The position numbers and the translations under genes are program-made. From contig NW_026570326.1 in the NCBI RefSeq assembly GCF_019649055.1, positions 406,537 to 470,536 of the forward strand: 64,000 nucleotides of DNA, read 5' to 3'. Origin of the DNA: Paramacrobiotus metropolitanus. Lineage: Eukaryota > Tardigrada > Eutardigrada > Parachela > Macrobiotidae. Under the pieces are notes generated by a model. It searched no databases. It was not told the DNA's origin and was given only the letters and a program-made list of their open reading frames with translations. Positions 46,744 through 53,514 of the stretch are shown here, piece after piece; within the stretch, counting starts at the first letter, position 1; each line of letters begins with the position of its first letter.

Positions 46744-47847
46744 CTATTCCTGTCCTCTTGTCCGGCTTGGTCGCCCGCCGTCGCCCAACCCTGGGTTGAG
46801 TGGGTCAACGACGCTTTCCTCCATGGCCGCCAATTCCTGTTCAGTCAGGTTGTCCTGTGGTTGGCTGGAGGCACTGGTCGGCTGAACTTCTTGGCCAGGG
46901 TGCCCGGCCTGAGTCTGGACGTGTGCGGACGATCCTGTTGAAGATCGCTGAGTGCGAAACTTCGTTGGAAGTTTCCGCGCTGCCGTTCGGTTAACGAACG
47001 CTTCCGCACCGTCGTCGAAGTCCGTTGGATGTCGATAACGGTAGTCTTTAGCGCTGCTCCTGAAAACATTCAGGGCGCTCTGGATTTTGACTCCCGCTTC
47101 GATTTCGTGGATCTGGTTCCCAAGGAGGGCCACCTGAGTCAGTAATCGAGGAATGATCTTCCCCTGCCGGTAGGCAACTTCAAGTTCCCAGTGGCTCCGT
47201 AGGTGTCCCAGTCTGGCGGCAAAGATGCGTATCATCGTGCCGTTGTACGAGTAAGTGTACGTCCCTGGGGCCTCCTTGTGATCGGCCGGCTTGCATGGGA
47301 TTTCCATGGCGGCTCGTGAAGCTGCGATTATGAAGCTGGCGTTCGCGTCCGGTAGGACGAACTGGGCCAGGTATTTGACGACGTCAAGTTGGTCGTCCTT
47401 AATGTGCAGTTGGCACAAGTCATTCCAGTCCGGTCTGGTGATAGGCTGTCCAAGTAAGTTTACGTCCGTGATGCTCGATAGAGCATTGTCACGAACCATT
47501 GGATAGCCCTCGCGGTTGTCAATGTGTTCCGCCATACTGAAAGCACGGGGCCACTCCTTTTTCTGCATTTCCATTTCAAGGCCGGACCGGATGACGAAAG
47601 TTTGAAGATTCTGGACCATGGCATTGACTTGAGCCCATTTGTCCCTGGGGTATGAGATGGCGCCCATGATGTAATCCGTCACCACCAGGTGGGGGAGTGG
47701 ACGGATATTGATGCCTTGGTCCTCGGCATATTTATAGGGATCAAAGTCCGTGGCACTGACGATTACGTCTTGTCGGGCCGGTGGGTCCGATGACGGCGGT
47801 GCGGACTCAGTCTCCATCGGTATCTGGATGCTGATGTTGTGGGCCAC
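46744..47847 (-). CDS. giant element: alpha-helix-rich 367-aa protein, last ORF
   Basis: Uninterrupted frame from ATG 47847. Residues about 30-270 look like a compact, mostly helical domain (DYIMGAISYPRDKWAQVNAM, MIRIFAARLGHLRSHWELEV, LLTQVALLGNQIHEIEAGVK). The last 100 residues are Ser/Gln/Pro-rich and low in complexity. Such a helical core with a disordered tail would suit a capsid or nucleocapsid-like protein, but no family motif was recognised, so this is only a suggestion. Its start overlaps the end of the 48.7-kb frame by 85 bases in another frame, so the two may once have been one protein of about 650 residues, or a -1/+1 pair. Intact in this copy. Confidence 0.6.
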   Translation of the reverse strand: MAHNISIQIPMETESAPPSSDPPARQDVIVSATDFDPYKYAEDQGINIRPLPHLVVTDYIMGAISYPRDKWAQVNAMVQNLQTFVIRSGLEMEMQKKEWPRAFSMAEHIDNREGYPMVRDNALSSITDVNLLGQPITRPDWNDLCQLHIKDDQLDVVKYLAQFVLPDANASFIIAASRAAMEIPCKPADHKEAPGTYTYSYNGTMIRIFAARLGHLRSHWELEVAYRQGKIIPRLLTQVALLGNQIHEIEAGVKIQSALNVFRSSAKDYRYRHPTDFDDGAEAFVNRTAARKLPTKFRTQRSSTGSSAHVQTQAGHPGQEVQPTSASSQPQDNLTEQELAAMEESVVDPLNPGLGDGGRPSRTRGQE

Positions 47848-48704
47848 CGAGCTGACACTTCGTTCTGGTCACTTGGTGGACTGGGCGACAACCAGGCTGG
47901 ACTCTGCCACGTTCCGTTTTCCGGTGATGTGCGCGTTTGGTGTTGGCGCTCCTCGGGCTGGCTACGGCTTTGGCGGCCAGTTTGGTCCTGGTTGCGACTC
48001 TGGATCTGGTGACGTAAGTCGTCTGGGTTCCGCGGTAGCGGTGCCAGTGGCGCTTGCTGCTCAGTACGCGCTGGCTGGTATTGTCCTTTCAGAGCTTCCA
48101 ACAGTCCGCCTTCCATCAGCTGCTTGGCCACCTGGTCAACCATGGCTTTGTTGATGTTTTCCAGGATCTGGTTGTATGTCATCGGTGTGGGCATCTTATA
48201 TCCGTAGGATTGAGAGCCTGACGATCGCCGCTGCTGGTGTAGCTGATATAGAATCCTTGGGGCGGCCGTTGGCCCACGCCCTGAGGACTGGTCGTAGCCC
48301 GAGTTACGGGATCGACGTTCCCGGTCCCGTTCCTCCTTCCGTTTTCGAGCCGATTGGCTGAGTGGAGGGATCTGAGTTCCGGTGCTGCTCCAGCCGGGTT
48401 GTCGGGCGCCACTACGTTGCATGTAGAGATCGTAAATCTCTAACTGCTCATGGTCCCTCAGTAGGGGGAACGGATGGCGTCCATCGTGGCTGGTCATGTG
48501 ACAGTAGGCGTCGAAATTGCCTCTAACCACTTCTAGGTAGAAGCAGTACGCTCTGTCAGTTTCATCTCTGAAGCCCGGCCGCAGGTGGTATGCGCATGGG
48601 AACAGTTCCCGTGGGGAGTTGTCCCGGCGGTTTGTCTGGTCTCCAGCATTGCGCCTGCAGTCCGAACATCGTGGCTCATATTTCTGCTGCGGTGTAAGTC
48701 CCAT
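47763..48704 (-). CDS. giant element: zinc-binding-like 313-aa protein
   Basis: ATG 48704, directly after a good acceptor-like sequence (pyrimidine-rich, then ACCGCAG). The N-terminus holds Cys/His pairs (PRCSDCRRNAGD, LFPCAYHL, DRAYCFYLEV, DAYCHMTSHDG), a plausible zinc-binding domain. Then come a charged Arg/Glu stretch, a short amphipathic segment (NQILENINKAMVDQVAKQLM) and a Gln/Arg/Ser-rich tail. The last 28 codons overlap the next ORF in a different frame and read like out-of-frame sequence, so a frame change near 47.8 kb is likely. No enzyme motif was seen. RNA or DNA binding is an inference from composition. Confidence 0.55.
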   Translation of the reverse strand: MGLTPQQKYEPRCSDCRRNAGDQTNRRDNSPRELFPCAYHLRPGFRDETDRAYCFYLEVVRGNFDAYCHMTSHDGRHPFPLLRDHEQLEIYDLYMQRSGARQPGWSSTGTQIPPLSQSARKRKEERDRERRSRNSGYDQSSGRGPTAAPRILYQLHQQRRSSGSQSYGYKMPTPMTYNQILENINKAMVDQVAKQLMEGGLLEALKGQYQPARTEQQAPLAPLPRNPDDLRHQIQSRNQDQTGRQSRSQPEERQHQTRTSPENGTWQSPAWLSPSPPSDQNEVSARWPTTSASRYRWRLSPHRRHRTHRPDKT

Positions 48705-48893
48705 TCTCTGCGGTAACAGAAATGAAACTTGCAGAATAAGGTTAAGTCCACTTCTAGGACAGGTCCCTATAGTATTTGCGCCCTATGTTTTTACATCCCA
48801 ATAAAATTACGTGTGATTTGTTAACTAGGCTTTTCTTGCCGGTGAATTATATCGGGATCACCCCCTAGACCCTATGCGAGTTCTACGCCTAGG
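48705..48893 (-). promoter_or_regulatory. non-coding spacer ending in a splice-acceptor-like site
   Basis: In the minus frame this stretch carries several stops and no coding sense, in contrast with its neighbours. It ends in TTTCATTTCTGTTACCGCAG, three bases before the ATG at 48704. This is what a spliced subgenomic mRNA would need, as for retroviral env. Inference only. Confidence 0.35.
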
Positions 48894-49250
48894 TCACTGA
48901 TGGTAAGTACGCCGCTTCTTCTTTGACTTGGTTGAGGCCAAGGAGGCGGGTCCGGTGGGACGAGGGCCATATCGTTCCGGTGGATTGTTCTTCATCCGGT
49001 ACCGCTGCTGGGCTTCTGGCTCATCAACAGTTTGCTCGAGCCAGCCTTCGCGTAGCATCTTTTTGACGATGTATCGCACGTCCTCGCTGAGATGGTACAA
49101 CCCGTTAGGGCGACTGGGGGGATATTCATTGCCGTCACTCAGCTGAGGGTCGTACGTCGAGAGATATACTTCGTATCGTCCAAGGAGTTGATTGGCCATC
49201 TCGCCTCTTGTCAAGCCCAAGGGATGTTGCGTGGTGGTCAGTACCGCCAA
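48894..49250 (-). CDS. giant polyprotein segment: winged-helix-like unit
   Basis: No ATG at its start: the sense runs straight through a TAA at 49263-49265 from the preceding segment (GYWE, stop, RNAILAVLTTTQHPLGLTRG). The predicted first helix lies right after that stop, so the stop cuts a domain. The unit reads LTRGEMANQLLGRYEVYLS then LSEDVRYIVKKMLREGWLEQ, which fits helix-turn-helix plus wing, and ends in a basic tail (KSKKKRRTYHQ). The frame stops at 48894, before the spacer. Likely the natural C-terminus of the giant polyprotein. Confidence 0.5.
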   Translation of the reverse strand: MAVLTTTQHPLGLTRGEMANQLLGRYEVYLSTYDPQLSDGNEYPPSRPNGLYHLSEDVRYIVKKMLREGWLEQTVDEPEAQQRYRMKNNPPERYGPRPTGPASLASTKSKKKRRTYHQ

Positions 49251-49262
49251 GATGGCATTCCG

Positions 49263-49688
49263 TTATTCCCAGTAGCCTTGAGGTGCTTCGTCACGTCTTT
49301 CCGGTGGGAACGTGTAGAACACCTGCATGTTGGGCAGATGGGTTCGAAGGATGGCTCCTTCTTCATAGGCCATTCTGATGTATTTCATCACCTTGGACTT
49401 GGTGACTGGTGGGCCATTCCATTTCTGGATGAGTTGGAAGACCAAGCCTCCTGTAGCAAGGGTTGTACCCGTTTGGGACAACGCCTTTAAGCCTGCCTTA
49501 ATATATGCCCACGTCTCGTCCGTATTGGAGATCTTCGGCTTCTTTGATGGATCTCCGCCGGGCCATTTCCTCGCCACGTTGGTCCTTGGTGGCGGCACAT
49601 AATTGATGCGCGGTTTGGCCGGGCATGGATCGGGTAAAGTCCACTGGATCTCACCATCATCTGATTCTGGTGAGGTGGAGTCTCGCAC
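49263..49688 (-). CDS. giant polyprotein segment: winged-helix-like unit with acidic leader
   Basis: The coding sense begins upstream of the ATG (VEYAEPSGSGAWPERERVRD) and joins the previous segment through a one-base frame change near 49738. After a basic linker (NVARKWPGGDPSKKPK) comes a helical unit (YIKAGLKALSQTGTTLATGG, VTKSKVMKYIRMAYEEGAIL) ending in a beta-like LPNMQVFYTFP. The helix-helix-strand order is similar to the neighbouring segments, suggesting internal duplication. It ends at TAA 49263 with the sense continuing beyond. Confidence 0.5.
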   Translation of the reverse strand: MRDSTSPESDDGEIQWTLPDPCPAKPRINYVPPPRTNVARKWPGGDPSKKPKISNTDETWAYIKAGLKALSQTGTTLATGGLVFQLIQKWNGPPVTKSKVMKYIRMAYEEGAILRTHLPNMQVFYTFPPERRDEAPQGYWE

Positions 49689-49735
49689 TCTCTCCCGTTC
49701 GGGCCATGCACCGCTTCCACTTGGCTCAGCGTATT

Positions 49736-51049
49736 CTACGCTGGCCTGACTTTCCGATCGGCGCCTTCTGCGCCACTTTGGTCCTGACTGGCGCCTTCTG
49801 CGCCGCCCTGGTCCTCCATGTCCTGGTCACCGTTAGGTGGCTGATTTTCATCACCGGGTGGGATTTCCATGTCATGGTCCGGTGGGACGTCCATGGTCAG
49901 TTTACCAGGGCTCTGGTCATCGTCGTCATCTGAGTCGGACTTTTGGGATTCCATGGTTTGGTCCTGGTTCGGCTCTCCTTCTTGTTCCTCCTCCGAGTCC
50001 TCCGGTTCGGAGTCCTCAGAGTCCGATACGTCTCGGCCCGGTGGCGGTCGTTTTTGTCCGCTCTTCTTCGTAGACGTGGCCTTTGTAACTGTCGTCTTTC
50101 GACTCAAAGTTGATGTGGCTGATGGAGTTGGTGAAGGAGGTCTGGACTGGCCAGCTGCGTTTGGCAGTGACACTGTGTCCCTTGGCACGGGTCGGATTCC
50201 GGCCGCGTGCATCTCTTCTTCAACTTCTTGCCGTGCAGCCTTCTCCCTTCTAGTGACCGATGGTCGAGGGGGCTTTTCAACCGGCAAGTTCTTTGGACCA
50301 GGCAGTCTTGCCTCCTGGGAGATTAAGTAGGCCTCTTTGGCTCTGCCGGTCAACTTGTCCTTTGGCGGTCCAACCGCTTTTTTCCGGTCCGTAACCCATC
50401 TTGTGTCAACATCGTGTGACACGTACAGAGACCGTTGGGTCTTCTGTGGGATGAATCCCGGAATGGTGAAGCGAATTGGTTCCGCCCTGTGTGCGTTGGT
50501 CGTTTCCAGGGTTCCTTCCCTGACCAGCGCGATAAGCTCATCAGCAAATCTGGTAGTGAGTTTGTCCAGGTTCTCCTCTCCAAGGTAATAGAAAGCGTTG
50601 CGTGTCCTGGCAATGTCGGTTAAGTTGGATCCTCTTGGGTTATGCAGGTAAGCAATGGTCCTGCATATCTGATGAAAAGGAAGGTCCCTACTACGGGAAA
50701 GTCCTGCTGGCCGATGGGACACATGTAGTTCCATCATACTGGTCCAATCGCGGTGTGTGCGGACCAGAAGTCCCATGTCCAGAATCCGGGATACCATCCG
50801 CCGCATAAAGGGTGCCGTTAGTACACGGTCCGCCGGCGGTAGGCCTTGGTACTCTTCCTTGTATTTCATACGGGACCGGAGGACGCAGACAAGGCATTGG
50901 TACATGTCTCGTCCCGTTGCGCGTCTCATGGCCCTGGCGGCTGCCACGGTTAATCGTATATAGTGATCCGCTGGGATCTCTATATGTGTGGCTTCCGGTC
51001 CAGGGTCTGGTAATTCTGCCTCATCGTCCCAGGGCGAGGGGAGCATCAC
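49736..51049 (-). CDS. giant polyprotein segment: two winged-helix-like units and an acidic tail
   Basis: 437 codons; sense extends upstream (KITQLEKRLSGDEDVQVLSD) into the frame of the preceding segment via a frame change near 51.2 kb. Unit 1: MYQCLVCVLRSRMKYKEEYQ ... MRRMVSRILDMGLLVRTH. Unit 2: FHQICRTIAYLHNPRGSNLT ... DELIALVREGTLETT ... IRFTIPGF. Both look like small helix-turn-helix domains followed by a strand. The second half is Lys/Arg-rich, then Ser/Asp/Glu-rich (SDSEDSEPEDSEEEQEGE), a disordered acidic region. DNA or RNA binding is inferred from fold appearance only. Confidence 0.5.
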   Translation of the reverse strand: MMLPSPWDDEAELPDPGPEATHIEIPADHYIRLTVAAARAMRRATGRDMYQCLVCVLRSRMKYKEEYQGLPPADRVLTAPFMRRMVSRILDMGLLVRTHRDWTSMMELHVSHRPAGLSRSRDLPFHQICRTIAYLHNPRGSNLTDIARTRNAFYYLGEENLDKLTTRFADELIALVREGTLETTNAHRAEPIRFTIPGFIPQKTQRSLYVSHDVDTRWVTDRKKAVGPPKDKLTGRAKEAYLISQEARLPGPKNLPVEKPPRPSVTRREKAARQEVEEEMHAAGIRPVPRDTVSLPNAAGQSRPPSPTPSATSTLSRKTTVTKATSTKKSGQKRPPPGRDVSDSEDSEPEDSEEEQEGEPNQDQTMESQKSDSDDDDDQSPGKLTMDVPPDHDMEIPPGDENQPPNGDQDMEDQGGAEGASQDQSGAEGADRKVRPA

Positions 51050-51111
51050 TTCCTCCGACGGCGGCTCTGCCCCAAAGCGTGGTTCGTACTCCTCGTCTCG
51101 CCGTGAGCGAT

Positions 51112-52293
51112 TTAGTGCGGGCTCTGCTGGTTTATCTGGACTGTCCGATAGGACTTGGACGTCTTCATCGCCTGACAGCCGCTTCTCGAGCTGGGTGATT
51201 TTGGCCTCTTGGCTTTTCTTGTCCTTGGCCGCTTGCTTCTTTTGGCGGTTCCTCTCGGCCTCCGGATTCTGGATTGGCCGGGGTGTGGCCGCCTGACTTC
51301 CACTCGGTTGAGGGAGTTTGGACGAGTGGCCGGTTTGGCCCTCGGTTGGGGAGAAGTAGGACGAGAGGCCGGTTTGGCCCTCTCTGGGTTCTTGGCTTTC
51401 CTTGGCTGCTTATTCCGTTGGGAATTAGCTGAGTGGATCACACCCATGCCAAGTGCCAAGTTATCCAATGTCCCGGTTATGGGGAATGTCACTGGACGGC
51501 CAAAAGGTATTTCGTCGATACTGGCAGGCATGTTCGTCAGTATTATCGGAGCAGCGGCCGTTGGCCCTGTTCCAGACTGGCTTTGGCCTGCCAAATCTTG
51601 CGCCGATGAAATGGCCTTCGGTGCCTCCTCCTGTTGGACTGGTTCTGGCTGTGGTGCTACAGCCACAGGTCCGGCCGGAGAAGTATCCATTAGCTCTGAC
51701 GTCGCTGGTGTCTGCGTCTTTGGCGGTACCACAATCAGTGGGGCACTTGACGACAGGGCTTCGGTCATCATTGGGTCTTGTTCCGGTAGGGGAAAGGCCC
51801 TTTGATTGCGGCGGGTCCGATAATATTTTACCATTCGGAAAACTAATGGCGCGAGCATGTCGGATAACATGTCATATTCTTCCATGTTATTCTGCTCCTT
51901 CGCCTCCTGCCTCTTTGCTAACAGGAATCGATATCGCCGTCGCTCGTTTTGGTCTGCGTGGATGTATAGGTGTCTCTGCTTGGTAGGAGTGAGGACACTC
52001 ATGGGCATCAGGGCCGTGTCAGTTTCCACTTCTTGATCCGAGACGGCCGGAGTTATCTGCACCATCAGTCTGGCCGATTCTGTGGCCACTGGTGCAGGGG
52101 TTCTGACCGTGACAGGTACTGGCTCGAGTGATGAACCTGCAGACACCGTAGGTGCTGCGATTCGTTCCACAGTAATGGTCATGGTTGGCTGCTGAGGAGG
52201 TGTGGTGTCCATCCTCTCTTTGGTCGGAGACTTGCCTGGCTGGCTCGGTGTGAACCTGGCAGGCGCCGGTTCGATGGCCGGCATGCTGAGCAT
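51112..52293 (-). CDS. giant polyprotein segment: low-complexity Pro/Thr/Val-rich region with a helical block
   Basis: 393 codons in the same frame as the preceding segment, separated from it only by TAA 52336-52338, after which sense continues (KRTSPGRATSTPARMLSM). Mostly Pro/Thr/Val-rich, with one compact charged helical block (HLYIHADQNERRRYRFLLAK, EEYDMLSDMLAPLVFRMVKY) and a basic C-terminal stretch (SRIRRPRGTAKRSKRPRT) that is probably out of frame beyond about 51.2 kb. No enzyme motif. Confidence 0.45.
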   Translation of the reverse strand: MLSMPAIEPAPARFTPSQPGKSPTKERMDTTPPQQPTMTITVERIAAPTVSAGSSLEPVPVTVRTPAPVATESARLMVQITPAVSDQEVETDTALMPMSVLTPTKQRHLYIHADQNERRRYRFLLAKRQEAKEQNNMEEYDMLSDMLAPLVFRMVKYYRTRRNQRAFPLPEQDPMMTEALSSSAPLIVVPPKTQTPATSELMDTSPAGPVAVAPQPEPVQQEEAPKAISSAQDLAGQSQSGTGPTAAAPIILTNMPASIDEIPFGRPVTFPITGTLDNLALGMGVIHSANSQRNKQPRKAKNPERAKPASRPTSPQPRAKPATRPNSLNRVEVRRPHPGQSRIRRPRGTAKRSKRPRTRKAKRPKSPSSRSGCQAMKTSKSYRTVQINQQSPH

Positions 52294-52335
52294 TCGCGCC
52301 GGAGTTGATGTGGCGCGTCCAGGAGAAGTCCTTTT

Positions 52336-53043
52336 TTATGGAGATCGACTTCGGCGTGGCGATTCCTTCGTTGAAGGTGGCCGGACCTGACTGGTCTCAT
52401 ATAACGCTCTTTGGACATGTTCGTCCAAATCTTCTTCGTCCTCCGACTCCTCGCTGGACAAGACGCCCCAGAAGGCCGCTGGCAGTTGGGGACCTTCGTC
52501 CTCACTTTCTGCCTCCTCCAGTGGGAGTTGGTTTTCCACTGGCTGGCCTGGTCGTGGGCGCGGTTCAACTGTCCATGCCCTTGGATCAATGTGTGGGCCC
52601 CGTATATAGATGGCATGCTCTATAATTTTGCTAGGCAACTTGCGTTGGCGAAGGGCCTGGCTCTTGCTCCGCATGGCCATCAATTTTCTGATGAGGATGG
52701 TCCGCTCTTGTACCAGCAATTGACAGCCTTGGTTGATGCGGTCAATCTCATGGTCCGTTAATGCTGGGTCGCCGGCACGTAGTCGCTGGCGCATGTCCTC
52801 CTCAGTCAGATTTAAGCGAAGATCGACTTCTATGATCTCGCTCACAGCCCGATTATGCAGGTCATCCCATGACTCCGTTTGAGTCAGTCGGATGCGATGT
52901 CTCATTGGAGGTTCGTCCCGCAATGGCTGAGTTGTTCCTGACGGAATCTTTGGTGCTTCCGGTGGTGAAAGCACATGTCCCTTGCCAGGAAAGTTCTTTG
53001 GCGACGACTTCTTCTTCTTGGTCGGTAGACCATGAAGCGTCAA
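52336..53043 (-). CDS. giant polyprotein segment: coiled-coil, acidic
   Basis: The sense starts upstream (DIDVVPGPTRPDPSILKPKK) and is linked in the same frame, through TGA 53134-53136, to the segment before. It has a KKKKSSPK basic patch, a helical region of about 90 residues with heptad-like spacing (LTEEDMRQRLRAGDPALTDH, LLVQERTILIRKLMAMRSK), then an acidic run (EEAESEDEGPQ, SEESEDEEDLDEH). Ends RRSRSP before TAA. Structural or oligomerising role is inferred. Confidence 0.45.
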   Translation of the reverse strand: MTLHGLPTKKKKSSPKNFPGKGHVLSPPEAPKIPSGTTQPLRDEPPMRHRIRLTQTESWDDLHNRAVSEIIEVDLRLNLTEEDMRQRLRAGDPALTDHEIDRINQGCQLLVQERTILIRKLMAMRSKSQALRQRKLPSKIIEHAIYIRGPHIDPRAWTVEPRPRPGQPVENQLPLEEAESEDEGPQLPAAFWGVLSSEESEDEEDLDEHVQRALYETSQVRPPSTKESPRRSRSP

Positions 53044-53133
53044 AGTCGGTGGTTCCGCCTTCTTCGGTTTAAGTATGGACGGGTCAGGCCTGGTAGGGCC
53101 AGGAACAACGTCTATGTCCTTTGGCGGGCCACT

Positions 53134-53514
53134 TCACGCTGGTAGAGTGGGCCTAGTTGGACGGGTAAGTTCCAGGTTTTCACGCGGTCCTCTCCAAGGT
53201 GGGAGTGACCGCTGCGAAGGAGGCTCCTCAGCTTCTGGGGGAGTCCTCTTCTTTTTTTTAAACCGGGGCGATTGTGGACCGCTTGTTGTGGCAGGAGTGG
53301 CTGGTTCTGGCCTTCCTCCTGTCGATTTCCTGTCCGTTGGTCGGACAATAAGGGTGCCACTAGATGTGTCGCTTTCGATTGGTTTCGGCGTGGGCTGTGA
53401 TGACGCCGTTTTGCGCATCAACAGCCATTGGACTTGTCGGTTCACCAGCCGATTGGACTGGTGTCGACTCCGATTCGACCGGCTTCTCCGGCGAAAGCTC
53501 GAAGGTCTTATCAA
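53134..53514 (-). CDS. giant polyprotein segment: basic Pro-rich linker
   Basis: Only the part left of 53360 is likely real (SGTLIVRPTDRKSTGGRPEP ... PRFKKKKRTPPEAEEPP), since the right part overlaps the 838-codon frame. KKKKR is nuclear-localisation-like. It continues the previous segment after a frame change near 53.37 kb and is cut by TGA 53134 with the sense going on beyond it. Confidence 0.4.
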   Translation of the reverse strand: MIRPSSFRRRSRSNRSRHQSNRLVNRQVQWLLMRKTASSQPTPKPIESDTSSGTLIVRPTDRKSTGGRPEPATPATTSGPQSPRFKKKKRTPPEAEEPPSQRSLPPWRGPRENLELTRPTRPTLPA

